Origin: Acanthosepion lycidas
Lineage: Eukaryota; Mollusca; Cephalopoda; Sepiida; Sepiidae
Direction of reading: 5' to 3'
Assembly: GCA_963932145.1 (NCBI GenBank)
Contig: OZ010596.1
Location: forward strand, 85,677,776 to 85,741,775
Length of the DNA stretch: 64,000 nt
Each line of letters starts with the position of its first letter. Positions within the stretch are counted from its first letter, which is position 1. The notes beneath the pieces are model-generated. The model saw only the letters and a program-made list of their open reading frames with translations, was not told the origin of the DNA and searched no databases. The position numbers were made by a program, and so were the translations under genes. Below, in pieces: positions 49,480 through 61,650 of the stretch.

Positions 49480-52040
49480 CTGTCACTTGTTTTGACTGTT
49501 TTCTTTAACATTCCCCTCCTCTCACCCAATCATAAATGTGACAAGCTGGGGTGGGTCTGTTAATTCTGGTCTTTTGTCATAATGGGACAGTCTCCAACTT
49601 GTGTATTGATGAGTTATTTCCCGAGGAATCATCAGATGTATCTGGATCAGTTTCCGGGATATCTGTATTCATAGATTAATTGGATTCACTGAATTCAATT
49701 GCTTATTCACTATCAGGCAATAATTCATTGTTGGAGTTACATGTTGACATGCCAAGTCTATGAAAGAGCAAAGATCTTTTACATGCTGTGCTATTCCATC
49801 AATCATCATTATTTGTGGACTAACAGAGTTTGTCACATGACCCACTTGATATCTGGAGGTGCTCTGACTGTGTGGAGCTTTCACTCATATTCAGTCTCCC
49901 AGTCTGCACATGATACGATTCTTCTTGTGATTGGGTGGTAATGTTGCATGGATTCCCTTCTGAATAGACAGTTGTGAATCATATTGGTAGGTGTAGTAGT
50001 GAGTAATGTGTCATTCTTAGGCATGACATTATGCCAATACACCACCTCATTATTGAAAATTACTTCCTTGCGGCAATCTTCTTTATGCTTTGATAGCATC
50101 TTTTAAATATGCCATTGCCCATGGGAACATACGCACACTGGAAACAAAGTTGGACACTCTAGCCAACCAAGAAATCTTTAAATAACTTGCTGTGAAATAC
50201 AGTATCATTGTTGGTGGGCCCTGTTCATAAAAAACGATCTTTAACTGTTGGATGACATTTCTTGAATCTTGCTGATGCAAAGGTTACCATATTGCAAATC
50301 ATATAGGGCTGCAGTCAATTAATGTAAGGTAGTGTTGTCCACCATAATGGGTAATATCCATTCCTAAGTGAGTTCATGCTTCATTCACGCTTAAGTTACC
50401 TTGTGACCAAAAAGTTGAGACTGGGTCAATCAACTGACATTCTTTACATTTCCTGACCACTGCTCCAAAGGCCACTTTTGATACTGTAGGATAGATTCAT
50501 CTCCTAAAGTACATTATCCATCAGATACCAGGATGTCTACTCTGGCAATGTATAGCTTTTATCTGATCCAGAGAGGTTTTGTTTACCATTGAAGTGCATA
50601 TAGGTTGTGCTGGTTCAAACTCCTTGATTGCATCATACCATTGTTGTGGTGCCCTTGTGAGCTTGTCTACCTGATTCTGATTTGACATCATTAATACCAT
50701 AGTTACTGATAATTTTTACTCTTGGACTAACTTTTCAAGAGTGCTGAGCTGTCTTTGGATCAGCATCTCATTTGCCACCTTTGGATTTTCCAGTGAGTGT
50801 ATCATACCTACTGATGCACACATGCAGAGTTTGTGAAAAAGAGAAACTCCATTGTGTCCCACTGTAGTGAAAATTGATGCCCTCCAAGATAGCATTTAAC
50901 TCTGTGATATTGATATGTTGCATGTCCTCTACTGACTGCAGCCAACATGAATTCTTGATGACGCTTCCATCGATCTCCAATTTAGAGACACCTTTAGCAA
51001 TAGAATATGTATTGATCCACACCTCATAGCTTTTCCGTTTATATACCACTTGTTCAGGGTTATTCTGTCATATTCTGGCTGTGATATCTTCAATCATGTT
51101 CTTAAGAGAGCATCATTCACTTTGTCATTCCATCTAAGTGTAACTGATACTGTACTTGATGAATGAGGCATCTACACAGAGCCAACTATACATAGGAAAG
51201 TGTCCCACTAGCTTTCCACATGAGATGTTGCATTGCATCATGACCTCAGGAACTCCAGAAATGTCATCTCCAATTTTGCAAGCCCAAAACACAAGCACTG
51301 TTTGATAATTGCTCTGGGTCCCTGCAATTCAGCCCAAAGTTAGCCAAGTGCTGTTTCATGTCTACAGAGATTGTTTTTTTTTCAATGTGTATTATGTACA
51401 TCAATATATGCAGATGTTGCTCATCAAACAGACTCATTCTCTGACAGTACAGCATCTATAATGGCTCTCATTATGGCTGTTGCAACTTTCAGTCTGAATC
51501 CCATTCATGCTATGCCGTATCTTTGCTCCTTGAAAATCATGGTTTGAATGAGTCAGAGGGATTTATGAATATCCACCTGCAGGTAGGCCTGTTGTAGATC
51601 GAGTATAGCAATATTGGACCCTTTTTGGCACCATTCCCTCAGTCTCTGTGCATATATGTCAGTGTTGGCTGTGTGAATGTCTTAAGCACCTGTTTAGTTT
51701 CTGATAGTCTAACATGTGCTGTACTTTGTTTTTCTGCACTACAACCATCAATGTGATCAAGACGATTGTGGGGGGGGGACCAAGTTCCATTTCAGGATAA
51801 GGCTTCAATCTACCATTATTCAGACATGTCAGCACTTTGTGTTTGTATTCCTCCTTGATCTCTTTTGGTATGCGATAATTGAGTATACTCTTCCACAAAT
51901 TCTTTGATGTTTGACTACCTGACCATTTTCATGGTGTGACCCAAATCTACTTGTCTTTTTCTGCATTTTCAGAGATGATAATTTCATAATGGTGTTTTTA
52001 AAATATTTTGCACTGCAATTTGTCTCCTTACACATATTGA
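49480..52040 (-). mobile_element. LTR-element fossil with RT, RNase H and integrase parts (unusual lineage, copy 2)
   Basis: Minus-strand fossil of the same lineage as 8395-10640, preserving the pol half. From high to low coordinates: pre-RT segment with I-P-K-E-I-K-E-E-Y and E-L-G-P-P (51659-51898); RT to connection sequence with L-A-N-F-G-L-N-C-R-D-P-E (51264-51455); RNase H-like region with L-E-I-D-G-S-V-I and I-N-I-T-E-L-N-A (50768-51049); integrase core with V-I-Q-Q-L-K-I-V-F-Y-E-Q-G-P-P (50083-50280); and a C-terminal domain with S-P-Q and H-V-K-D-L (49669-49884), then a tail. Broken in many places. A TATA-containing segment at 49190-49470 may be terminal-repeat remains, unproven. Lies antisense in RTF2 intron 1. 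Confidence 0.78.
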
Positions 52041-52059
52041 AATAGTATCATTTTAAAGA

Positions 52060-54565
52060 AAAAAAGACTCTCCTCAATTTGGTGGACTTAAGATAGGGTT
52101 TGAAGTTGTCTTTTACAAAAAAATTTCCAAGTTGAAAACTTAAGCTTAATAGAAATTCAACACTTAAAAAAAAAAAATTTGGCAAGTTAAAAATTGCATA
52201 TTGCATATTTTCAAAAATTAGGTACATGTATAAGAAAAGGTATTCATATTACAGAGAAAATAACTGTTTTATTGAATTCCTCAAAGTTTCAGGCATGTAC
52301 CACCCAATCGATATTTTTTAATGTAAAGTTCATGATGGGTATACTTTTGACCTGTTTTTGCACTACTGTTAAATTGTGCTTCTGGCTATTTTGCCTGGTG
52401 TAAATATGAAATTTTTATTGATGTACTACTGAAAAAAATTTAGCTTCATCTCTGTTGTTATGAATCACAACAAGAAGTTGTAAGGTATTAACTGTTGAAA
52501 TGAAACTTACATGAAAAGTCAAAATTGCTCTTCTGCGTCCTGTTTTAACTTTTTGTTTTGAAGAAGGCAATTTTTCCCAATGGTCTGAGCTAATAATTAT
52601 TGATTCCATTAGTATTATATTTATTTTACTTCAAGACTATATGACATTACATTTATGATTTCTAACTATTTTGAAACTTGCATTTTCAGTTATACACTGT
52701 TGAAATTAGCATCTGGTCCAGTAGCACTAATGAACTTTGAATGGTCATAACTTCATTGCTAATTGAGTTACCAAGATGAATTTGGTACATTTTTTATTTT
52801 TCTTTAATGTTTTGTCAAGCTCTTTATGCATGTATTAATGGTTTTTAGATATATGGAAAATGAAATTTTAGTTTGGGATACCTACTGACTAATAAAGTCA
52901 TTTATTAGTATGGGCGTATAAATTGAAGTGTATACTATGTATAGATTTATGTTTCTTTATATGCCAGTTCATCTCCCCACACTCATTAGAAGTGTTGCAG
53001 AACAAATCTTTAATGAAACCTCTATGTTGCTGGTCCCAGTAAAATAGACACTAAGACACTGTTGATAAAATTGTTGTGTTTTAGAATGATTTTAACTTGT
53101 GTTGTAACAATTGATGGTAGAAAAGATTTTAAATTGTCTTAACAATTAATGAAAAAAATAAACTCCTGTGTTAAATCTGTGTGTTGTTATTTTTAATATT
53201 ACTTACCTTCATAATAATAAAAATGTTTATGGGCAAAATAGCCTGGCTGTCTATTTTACCAAGACCAGTAAAATAAACTTAAAAGCATATTTGTCAATTT
53301 TACTGGGACTGATAAAATAGCCACTTTCTTTTTTCTTTGTATAAAGCAGGACACTTCTTCCTGTTCTCTTCCTTTGTAAATAAATCATTGCAAAGTTACT
53401 TACATGTGGTGATGTGAAGGTAGAAATACATTCAAAGGCCTTTCAAGTTCATTGTAATAACAGTAGAAAAAGGAGACTCAATTCAGTGCTATCCATTTCC
53501 ATATGATCCTGAGACCAAGCGCAACATCTGTTAGCTTCCTTCTTCCATGTTGAAAAGCTACAATAATTCAAAGCCTTGGATATCTGAAAAATCCTGATGT
53601 GCTTTAAAATTATATGAACCAGCAGTTAGTAATTGTTACTGTGTTTTCAGAAGCCATTGTCCACATCTTTCTCCAATAGATGTTCCATTAATCTATCTTT
53701 TTGCTAAAGTTGGTTTGGTTGAGGCTGGCAAATATCTTTAAGAAATGAAGTGAAATGCATTACTATTTAAACTATTGTGTCATAATAATATTACTTTCAG
53801 TATTAATAAAATAAACTCAATTCTGAATATAATTCAATATAATTAAAATTATTGCTAGTACAGTTATTATCTATTTCATAAAAGACAATTTGCTTTCTGG
53901 CAACCTGTTCATTCATTTGCTTATTATAACATTTTTATGAGTTGATATTTTCAAATTTTTATTAGAGACAATCTTGAATCTGTATGAATTCAATTGTTAT
54001 TTTAAAGTGTCAGTTCCTCAAATCCATTTTATTTAATTCCTGGTGCTGCCAGGTCACTTTGACTGAATATCCTGTACTTATATTGTCAATGACATCTAAT
54101 AAATAACCACCTATTCTAAAGATAATAATCATTGGCCAGGTACTTAAATTTTGACTCTCTTCTCTTTCAGTGTATACAACACTTATGAGAATTTATGATT
54201 ATCTGAGACCCCCCCCCCACCTCGACCTGTTTGTAATCTTTGTCCTTTTATAAAATCTTTAGGCAATAAAAAAAAAAAATGTATGTTTATTTAGACCACT
54301 TTGACATGGGCAATGAAAAAAATAACTGGAGGGAAGGAATTTTTTTTTTTTTTTTTTTTACATGTAAAAAATCAGAGATTGTATCTTGAGCTATAGTTTC
54401 TGATATGAGTTCAGTATATTTTAAGTAGTGACATGTTGAATTTTATTTCATATCTTGTCTTGAAAGTGGCATAAGAAATGTCATTTCTTGACTGAAGAGT
54501 TTTGAGAAATATTACTAGCATTTATATCTAGCCCTTGACAACAGCATTTTATCAAAATAAAGGTA
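52060..54565. other. RTF2 intron, no gene recognised
   Basis: AT-rich intron. Three related, partly palindromic 25-base phrases around ATTTTACTGG and GTAAAATAGAC occur at 53028, 53247 and 53296; otherwise unremarkable. Confidence 0.45.
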
Positions 54566-54570
54566 ACACC

Positions 54571-54743
54571 TACCATATATACTCGAGTATAGTGAGGGTT
54601 TTTATGATCAGTTTTTATGCAAACATAGGGAGTGGCACTATGCACAGATAAATTTTTCTGGAGAGATTAAAATTCATGCAGAAAATTCAAGGGTTACACT
54701 ATACACAAACAAACTTGGCTTATACACAAGCATATATACAGTA
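54571..54743. mobile_element. Candidate MITE with TA-flanked termini
   Basis: The ends CCATATATACTCGAGTATAG and, inverted at the right, CTGTATATATGCTTGTGTAT match imperfectly and are flanked by TA. Internal segments are also roughly inverted (GGAGTGGCACTATGCACAG against TACACTATACACAAAC). Confidence 0.5.
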
Positions 54744-55234
54744 TATTTGATTCTTCATAGATGGAATAATATTACCTTATTTACCCTGTCATTTTAAATA
54801 GCAATGAATCTTGTATAAATAAAAGTGACTAAAGTTACTTTTTACTGGAATTTTGAAGATGAGGAATTATTATTATTATATATCTTGCTATTTGGACCAT
54901 CATGTGGTTGACTTTGTACTTTCCACTCTTCTTTGGATATTTGTCATTGTACTTGGTAACCTTCTTGCATAATCTAGTGTTGAAGTTTTGGTGTCTTAAA
55001 CCTTTTGTCTATACTCAGGTGTGTGTGTGTGTGGGGGGGGTTATTATTATTATTTTTTTATTTTTTTTTTTTGCATGTCCTTGCTTTCTTAATCAATATC
55101 TTTTAGTATCTCTACCTGTCACCACAAGATTATCAAAGTGGCACATAACTTAATGGATTAATCATGTTTAGTTCTCTGGAAACTGAGTCAGATCTCTGTA
55201 GTGTTGAATAGTTACATGCTCTGGTTCATTAGAA

Positions 55235-55530
55235 GAAATGGACAACCAATACAAAGGTGAATAAAATTGGTATTTTCTGGGACATGTAATTAGAAAGGAA
55301 GGCTTGGAAAATCTGGTATTCACTGGATGGAAAAAGAGACAAGAGAAAGTAATACGTGACATACTTAGCAGGCTTAAGCAAGCAGATGGCAGAACAGGGC
55401 CTGGGAGAAGTAGCAAAAAGATGAAACTTATTGAGAACTACAAGGGATAGGAGGAAGTGGAAAGCCATGATTGCCTATGTCCTGAAGAGACACTGCACAT
55501 AAAAGAAGTATTAACTGAGATGAGTTATCT
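55235..55530 (+). mobile_element. LINE RT C-terminal fragment
   Basis: Plus strand, several frames: V-N-K-I-G-I-F-W-D-M, K-A-W-K-I-W-Y-S, then Y-L-A-G-L-S-K-Q-M-A-E-Q-G-L-G-E-V-A-K and R-R-K-W-K-A-M-I-A-Y-V-L. This is the end of LINE polymerases (G-H-V-I-R-x-E-G-L-E ... L-W-x-x-M-I-A-N-V). Frame changes show decay. It ends just before RTF2 exon 2. Confidence 0.75.
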
Positions 55531-56090
55531 CCTCTAAGCATGGAAAGCAAAATGAGAACAATCTACTACTGCTGACTGACTAAAGAATTTGGTTAAAGTT
55601 TGATTGACACCTGAAGACAACCCAAATGTAACAATAACAATCAAGATGAACCTGCTGGTTCAAATAGCAAGTATATAATAAGGTTACTTTACATTTTACA
55701 GTTGCAGCCAAAATCTTTCTTCTAATATTCTTGTAATAAAATATATTTCTACTTTTGTTACTTTTTTTAATTCAAATACATGTTCTAATTAGCTAATTAG
55801 AAACTGCTGCTATCTACTTTTTTTTTTTTTTTTTTTTTACTGAAAAATAAAAAATTCTTTGTTCATCTTAAAATTAGAAAAGCATGTTTTCTGCATCAGA
55901 ATTTTAATTGTGCACTCATTAAATTTTTAATGTAGGTTCTCTAAATTCTAGTAATGAATTTGCATACATTTGTATATAATGATTTAAAACCAATAATGAC
56001 TTATTGAACTTAAGAAAATGATTTAATGCTTAAAAATCTTGTCTTTCAGTAGAGTTCTTGTACCATCATTTTATTCCTATCTTGTTTCAG

Positions 56091-56185
56091 AAAGACAAAA
56101 TGGCTGATTTGGTGGCCAAATGGAAACACTGTGCCATCAGCCAAGAAACTTTAAGAACACCAGTTATGGGCTGTGAACTTGGCAA
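56091..56185 (+). CDS. RTF2: Replication termination factor 2, second coding exon
   Basis: After a TTTCAG acceptor, phase 0, it encodes 31 codons plus two bases: K-D-K-M-A-D-L-V-A-K-W-K-H-C-A-I-S-Q, then E-T-L-R-T-P-V-M-G-C-E-L-G. This matches the RTF2 family block K-D-A-E-L-V-A-x-W-x-x-C-x-L-S-Q-E-x-L-R-x-P-I-V-x-C-E-L-G, including the two conserved cysteines of the first RING-like half. It ends at a GTAAGT donor. The next exon should begin with the L-Y-N-K-D region and lies right of base 64000 or was not recognised in the remaining 7.8 kb. Confidence 0.92.
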
Positions 56186-56269
56186 GTAAGTTATCTACTG
56201 TTTATTATATCTACACAGGTGGGTTATTCTATTTTTTTTTTTTATTTTATATAATAAATTTAGCTGGAT

Positions 56270-56575
56270 GAACAAGGACATGGCCAGTGGATAAAAGCAT
56301 TAGCTGAAGTAATCCAGTGACTTCACCCAAAGAGTTGTGAGTTCAATACCTGGTCAATGCAGAAAAACTTGGCAAGTTGAGTTACTAAAGGGAATTAACT
56401 GAAACTGGGATATCCATAAAAGACATGGCATGTGGAACTAGAAAAATCTACCTTGGTTCAAAATTTTAATGTATACCTCCTGTAAGAAGGCTGGAGTGTA
56501 TGACGGCTGAAATGTTGTGAATATGACACAGATGAGGACAACAGTCCAAACAATGTAAATAGTGTAAATTGTTAC
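56270..56575 (+). mobile_element. tRNA-headed SINE family B, longest copy
   Basis: Head: CATGGCCAGTGGATAAAAGC as box A and GTGAGTTCAATACCTGGTCA as box B. Body: GACATGGCATGTGGAACTAG. The tail GAAGGCTGGAGTGTATGACG is followed by CTGAAATGTTGTGAATATGA and ACAGTCCAAACAATGTAAAT. The tail is shared with 58340-58550. It sits about 85 bp after RTF2 exon 2. Confidence 0.7.
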
Positions 56576-56787
56576 AATATCTCACCTCAGACAAATACAA
56601 TGGATGAGGTCTTCATTTAGCTTGGATCTTTAGGTTCTGTTCTGATAAATTGAATTTTTTTTTTTATTCTTGTCATAATTGATAATGGATATTACACAGC
56701 AGTTTGATATGATTTCCTTAGCAGTGTTGGAAAAAGAAGTGAATTGTCCACACACTCTTTCACTTTTTGCCTTCCATTTATGGCTTG

Positions 56788-57255
56788 GCTTATTACATCA
56801 CTAATTGAGTCTTGGAAAACTGGCTACTTGGGGTGTTAACTGAAGAGTTATGGTTCCAGTTGTTTCAGACTGATGGTAGAGTTCAGGTATGGTATCTACC
56901 ACATGAAGCCACGAACCTCAGTTGTCAACATTTCATAATGGTAAGGGATTTGTTTATGTAGCATGGATTGAATCTGCTGGTCTATCTAAATGCATCATTG
57001 ACCCGTGAATGCTATGAGGTACTGATTAGTGATAATTTGCATCCATTCATATACCCTAATAATGATGCGTTATTGCATTATTTTTTGCATTGTATTATCG
57101 GTTTCCAAAGTTGGCCAGAATTGTTTTTTTTAGACACATTCTTGAGACATTTGGCAAATGGTGTGGCCACTATGTTCACCTGACATCAACCCATTTGAGC
57201 ATGTATAGGACATAGTGGAGTGGTCTATTTGCATGCAACATCCTACAAATATTGG
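56788..57255 (+). mobile_element. Tc1-like transposase fragment
   Basis: Plus strand: L-F-Q-T-D-G-R-V-Q-V-W, then H-G-L-N-L-L-V-Y-L-N-A-S-L-T-R-E-C-Y, S-D-N-L-H-P-F, and after frame changes W-P-P-like sequence with S-P-D-I-N-P-F-E-H. These are the middle and the S-P-D-x-N-P-x-E-H catalytic block of Tc1-type (DD34E) transposases. Stops and frameshifts make it dead; no terminal repeats seen. Confidence 0.75.
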
Positions 57256-57625
57256 AAAGTGTGGAGAGCTGCTCATTTGCCCACATAATCCAGCTTTTCT
57301 GGTCAAGAACAACACACCACTTGTTTGACTTGGCACTGTGTGACATCTGGCTCTTCCCTAATCTGAAAATCATTCTGAAAGAGAAGCAATTTGAGTTACT
57401 AGATGAAATTATGAGAAAAGCAACAACGGAGCTCTATAGCCTTCCACAGGTGTTACCAGAAGGGGAAAAACCACTGGAAGAAGTCTGTGAACTAAGGGGA
57501 GTATTTCGAAGGTAATTAAATAAAACTTTTGAAATGGACAAAATTAAGTTGTTTTTTTTTTTTGTTTTGTTTTTTTTTAAGCCCATAGGTTGGATACTTT
57601 TTGAACACACCATATTAAATTTATA
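57256..57625 (+). mobile_element. Mariner transposase C-terminal fragment with one terminal repeat
   Basis: Plus strand: F-L-V-K-N-N-T-P-L-V in one frame, then D-L-A-L-C-D-I-W-L-F-P-N-L-K-I-I-L-K in another, then F-E-L-L-D-E-I-M-R-K-A-T-T-E-L. The catalytic third aspartate (L-C-D-I-W) is present. It ends with GGATACTTTTTGAACACACC, an inverted terminus related to the 39.9-kb mariner ends. 5' part missing; directly abuts the Tc1-like fragment. Confidence 0.78.
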
Positions 57626-57629
57626 GAAA

Positions 57630-58330
57630 TGTATAACCCACACTTAAAAAAAAAAAATTGCTGTTTGAAATAGTGCTCAGTACATTTTTGTTGTTTTATA
57701 TTTTGTTTTGTTTCCATCCTGTGTTGTATGAGAGTAGTACTAATTTCATTCATATTGGAATTTTTGTTTGTTTCCTACATTGTATTGTGTGAGTATAGTA
57801 GTAATCTATATTTGGGTTTTTGTTTAGTATTAAGAGCACAGTCAGTATGCTTTCAAAGCAGATGATGTTCAGTGTTGATTTGTTATTGGAAAGGCCTCTA
57901 TTTAAACATCTTTTACAACTAGATGTTTTTAAAATGACAATTATTTATAAAGGGGTGTGAGTGTTTCCTTAGACATCTGCTTAAAGAGCTATTTGTGTGA
58001 TTTCAATTACATAACTACATATTTTGTTAAACATTTGTGGATTTAATAAAAATTGTTTTTATTGATATTTATCAATATTTCTTTTATTAAATTCATTGAC
58101 AATGTAAAAGAACCTCAATAATTATCAATTACCAAATAGTTAAATTTTTCAGTTTGTCAGTAAATTTTTCTGCAATGAATTTTCTATTTGCAATTAGCTG
58201 TGTGGTCCAATTTTGAATAATGGCTGAGCAGATGATGGTGAAACAAAATATTAGAAAGATAATGAATTGGTCTATTTGATCTCCCTAAGATAAGGTATTA
58301 TGATTATTTACATTATTTGGACTGTTATCC
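57630..58330. other. RTF2 intron 2, no features seen
   Basis: AT-rich; no repeat or exon recognised. Confidence 0.45.
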
Positions 58331-58339
58331 TCATCTTCT

Positions 58340-58550
58340 ACAGCAGTGGTGAACCAAAAAAACTTTGAGTTAAAGGGAAACAATTAAGACATCTGGAAGA
58401 GGCATGGCATATGAAACTAGAACAATCTACCCCAGTAGATGAAATAAAGGGTTCGGTTTGAAATTCCAATCACCTGAAGAAGGCTGGAAAGGTTGAAACG
58501 TTGTGAATATGACAATGAAAATGAGGATAACGGTCCAAATAATGTAAATC
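58340..58550 (+). mobile_element. tRNA-headed SINE family B, 3' part
   Basis: GGCATGGCATATGAAACTAG, GAAATAAAGGGTTCGG, CCTGAAGAAGGCTGGAAAGG and TGAAACGTTGTGAATATGAC follow the 56270-56575 copy. The head is lost. Confidence 0.65.
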
Positions 58551-58792
58551 TATTTGAATTTATGATTGGAGTCTTTTAGCTAAACTGGTAACAATTCCCT
58601 AAAACATTGCAGGCTTTGATGGGATACAAATTCTAATGTTGCTTATTTTTAATTCTTCATTTCTTTCCTTTTTTTTTTTTTTCTGATAACAATTGACAAA
58701 AATTATAATTATCATACACTAGCTGAACTTATGGAAATTCTATAGATGTTGATAACTAAGATTATTCATTATCTCATACTGCTGTTCTTCTC

Positions 58793-59098
58793 CTCTGACT
58801 CTTTGCCTCTACCTTCTCCTCTGACTCTTTGCCTCTACCTTCTCCTCTGACTCTTTGCCTCTACCTTCTCCTCTGACTCTTTGCCTCTACCTTCTCCTCT
58901 GACTCTTTGCCTCTACCTTCTCCTCTGACTCTTTGCCTCTACCTTCTCCTCTGACTCTTTGCCTCTACCTTCTCCTCTGACTCTTTGCCTCTACCTTCTC
59001 CTCTGACTCTTTGCCTCTACCTTCTCCTCTGACTCTTTGCCTCTACCTTCTCCTCTGACTCTTTGCCTCTACCTTCTCCTCTGACTCTTTGCCTCTTC
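58793..59098. repeat. 26-bp minisatellite, 12 near-identical units
   Basis: The unit contains GACTCTTTGCCTCTACCTTC with period 26; GACTCTTTG occurs at 58797 and every 26 bases to 59083. Units are identical until the last. Pure pyrimidine apart from two G and two A per unit. Recent expansion. Confidence 0.97.
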
Positions 59099-59099
59099 C

Positions 59100-60105
59100 T
59101 TATTCCTTCCATTCATTGCTGATCCATGTTTTTATGCAAAAGAAAAAGAAGAAAATCTAAAAGAATAAAGAATGCATACACACACTACATTTTTTTTTTT
59201 TTTTTTTTTTCAACTGTTCTCTCTTATGGCAAAGAAAAATCTTTTTGCCCTCTCTTATAGCAAGGAAAAACAGTGTGTATTTATTGCTGCAGGCAGTGGA
59301 AATAGCTGACAAGTATTTGGTTGTGTCCTTCTGCTACCCATGCAAATGACTTTGTTATATTTAAGCTATAGCCTATTTAAGCCAAGCACAAGAGCGAGAG
59401 TTCCTCAATGGACTTTCTAGTATGGCAAGCATGCTCATTTGAAGGATTTATAATATTATGATTTGCATTGGTTCTAATTTTGTATCATGATATATGATGG
59501 CACAATTTTCAATAGTTGTTGTGACTTATGGTTTGGTTTGTGATGGTTCTAAGGTCATGTCCAATTGTAACAGTTTAGGTTCACGTTGAAGGTTCAATTG
59601 TGATGGTTCGTGGCTAATGTTTGAGGTGGTTCGCACAAACTTTTAACCCCCCCCCCAAAAAAAATATCAGTGACTTTTAAGCTTTTCTATCCTTCACTCA
59701 TTGTCTCTTGACAGCCAGTAAGCCTCTCTATATTCTTCTTTCCTTTCATCTCTCTATATATACATATATATGCGAACAAGGAGTGTTGAAAAGTTGTTGG
59801 CCCAATCCATTCTCCAGATTTGTCTTTTTTATTTATTCATAATCCCTTCTTGGTTGGGTTGTGATCTCTCTTGCACCCACTCTCTCTCACATGCAGATAC
59901 ACACACACTATTTATTAAAAGAAATTAAATGTGTTTAAACATAATCTTATCTAATTTGAGACATTTTATTAATTGCTTTAAATTATTTTCAAGGTACAAA
60001 TAAAGCAGAACAAACCATTATCGAATTTAGCATTTGAAAAGAAACTGATTTTTTTTTTTTTTTTTTTTAAATGGTATCAACAATTTGTGATCTTTGAATT
60101 TTTAT
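59100..60105. other. RTF2 intron 2, no gene recognised
   Basis: Poly-T runs, a short TA/CA tract (59756-59771) and otherwise ordinary sequence. GGAGTGTTGAAAAGTTGTTG at 59780 vaguely resembles a mariner end, but no partner was found. Confidence 0.4.
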
Positions 60106-60109
60106 GAGT

Positions 60110-60425
60110 TAAAGAGGATTGGAAAACCTACTAGGATATATTATTACAGATGTTACCGTCACAATATACAATATGCAAATAACACTTTTGATTGCACAAT
60201 CAGAAGGAGAACTAAAAGAACTTTTAGACAAAGTAGTCAATGAGAACAAGAAGAAAAGCATTAATTGTAGGAAGACAGAATACATGGTGATGAGGAAAAG
60301 GAGTAGCACAAGATGTGAGTTATGTATTGGGGATGTCAAAATTAAACTATTTTGGCAGTGTAATGACAGAAAGTATGAAACAAAAATGCAACAGTGTATA
60401 GGAATAATTTAATTTGTTGATTTAA
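60110..60425 (+). mobile_element. LINE RT fragment (catalytic-to-thumb region)
   Basis: Plus strand: M-Q-I-T-L-L-I-A-Q-S-E-G-E-L-K-E-L-L follows the position of the Y-A-D-D box (here degraded to Y-N-M-Q). Then C-R-K-T-E-Y-M-V-M-R-K-R-S-S and C-E-L-C-I-G-D-V-K-I-K are the LINE polymerase segments after the active site. It is dead because the Y-A-D-D residues are missing. A hairpin-tail-like sequence (60426-60462) follows directly. Confidence 0.78.
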
Positions 60426-60462
60426 TGGCATATCAACTCCTTATGGGTCATTTAATGCTGAA
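60426..60462 (-). repeat. Isolated hairpin-tail sequence
   Basis: Minus strand AGCATTAAATGACCCATAAG, then GAGTTGATATGCC: the stem pattern of the hairpin tails at 75, 42430, 42945 and 61385, with a different loop. Confidence 0.6.
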
Positions 60463-60464
60463 AT

Positions 60465-61380
60465 TTAATTTTCTTGTGTGCTTTGAAGTAATAAAAATAT
60501 GATGTTATTCTTCTTTCATAACTGATGACAGGTGGGAGGTTTGACCAAAAAAAAAACGGCTTTTTTTGGTTTCATCTTCACACCATGAAACTGCATTGAA
60601 ATTTTTTATGAAACTGAAATCGTTCATTTTATTTATTTATTTATTTTTTTTAAAGTGCTATCACTACTGAGTGACCATAACCAAAGAAGTACTACTGAAA
60701 AAAAAAAAAAAACTTTCAGATGTTAATAAAATTAAATTTTATCAAAATTTATGAGTGTACAATTTCAAGAATATTGTTAGAGAATGGACACTTTGATTTT
60801 GTGAAACAAAGTAATGTGTAAAATTTAGTCTAAAAAAAAAAACATATTTCGCATTTTCAGCTGTTTGAAGCAAAATACCGTTTTAACTTGCTGTAAAAAA
60901 AAATTATTCAATGAAAAAGCACACACAAATTACATATTTAGAAAAATTATTTTATTTTCTTTCTCGACATATGAATATTTTTAAGATTGGGCCAGAAATA
61001 CATGAGATATTGTGAGTTAAATGAACTAAGTTGCAAATTTATCAATCTTAAACGAAATCAGATATCGACTGGAAATGCTATCATTACACAAGAAAATGAA
61101 TGGCTTCCTTAGAAAGCAAAAATACTAAATTAAAAACCAAAAGAACTAATCAACAACTGCAGCTTCAAGGGAAAAAACCGGAAACTGATACCAAAATATA
61201 AATTACCAACCAACCAACTATAGAATACATGGTAGATGATACTCAGTCTTTGTGCATATACATATTTGCATGGACATAATTACTAGAGGTTGTGATATGT
61301 GAAATATTTCTTAAGAAATTGTAGGATATTATGACTTGATGTTATGAAAGAGTTCTTTAATGTTGGTTGTTTGATTTTGC
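60465..61380. other. RTF2 intron 2, no features seen
   Basis: AT-rich; no motif recognised. Confidence 0.4.
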
Positions 61381-61384
61381 TTAG

Positions 61385-61650
61385 CAGCATATCAACCTGT
61401 ATAGGTTATTTAATACCAAAACCTAAATATTTTGATTGCGATTGTATGCCTTCAACTATGGATAAAATGTTTTGCTGGTAATTTTACTATAAATATGTAG
61501 TGTTGGTAATTTCTTTTATATAAAAATGTTTTGCTGGTATTTTTGCTATAAAAATGTATTCTTAGTGTTTTTTTTTTGTTTTTTTTGTTTTTTTGGAAGG
61601 GTCACTATTTACCCATAGCTGGGACCCTAAAAGTTGCTACCATCATGGAC
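61385..61650 (-). mobile_element. Hairpin-tailed retroposon, copy 3
   Basis: The hairpin (minus strand GGTAT ... AACC-TATACA-GGTT ... ATGCT) is followed rightward by three diverged GCTGGTAATTT units, then TTTACCCATAGCTGGGACCC and GTTGCTACC, the same order as copies 1 and 2. Confidence 0.65.

Noticed and set aside
58793-59098. CRISPR-like periodic array
   Set aside because: The 26-bp period has no variable spacers; it is a minisatellite in a eukaryotic intron.
59780-59805. Mariner-like terminus
   Set aside because: Weak match and no partner end or transposase nearby.
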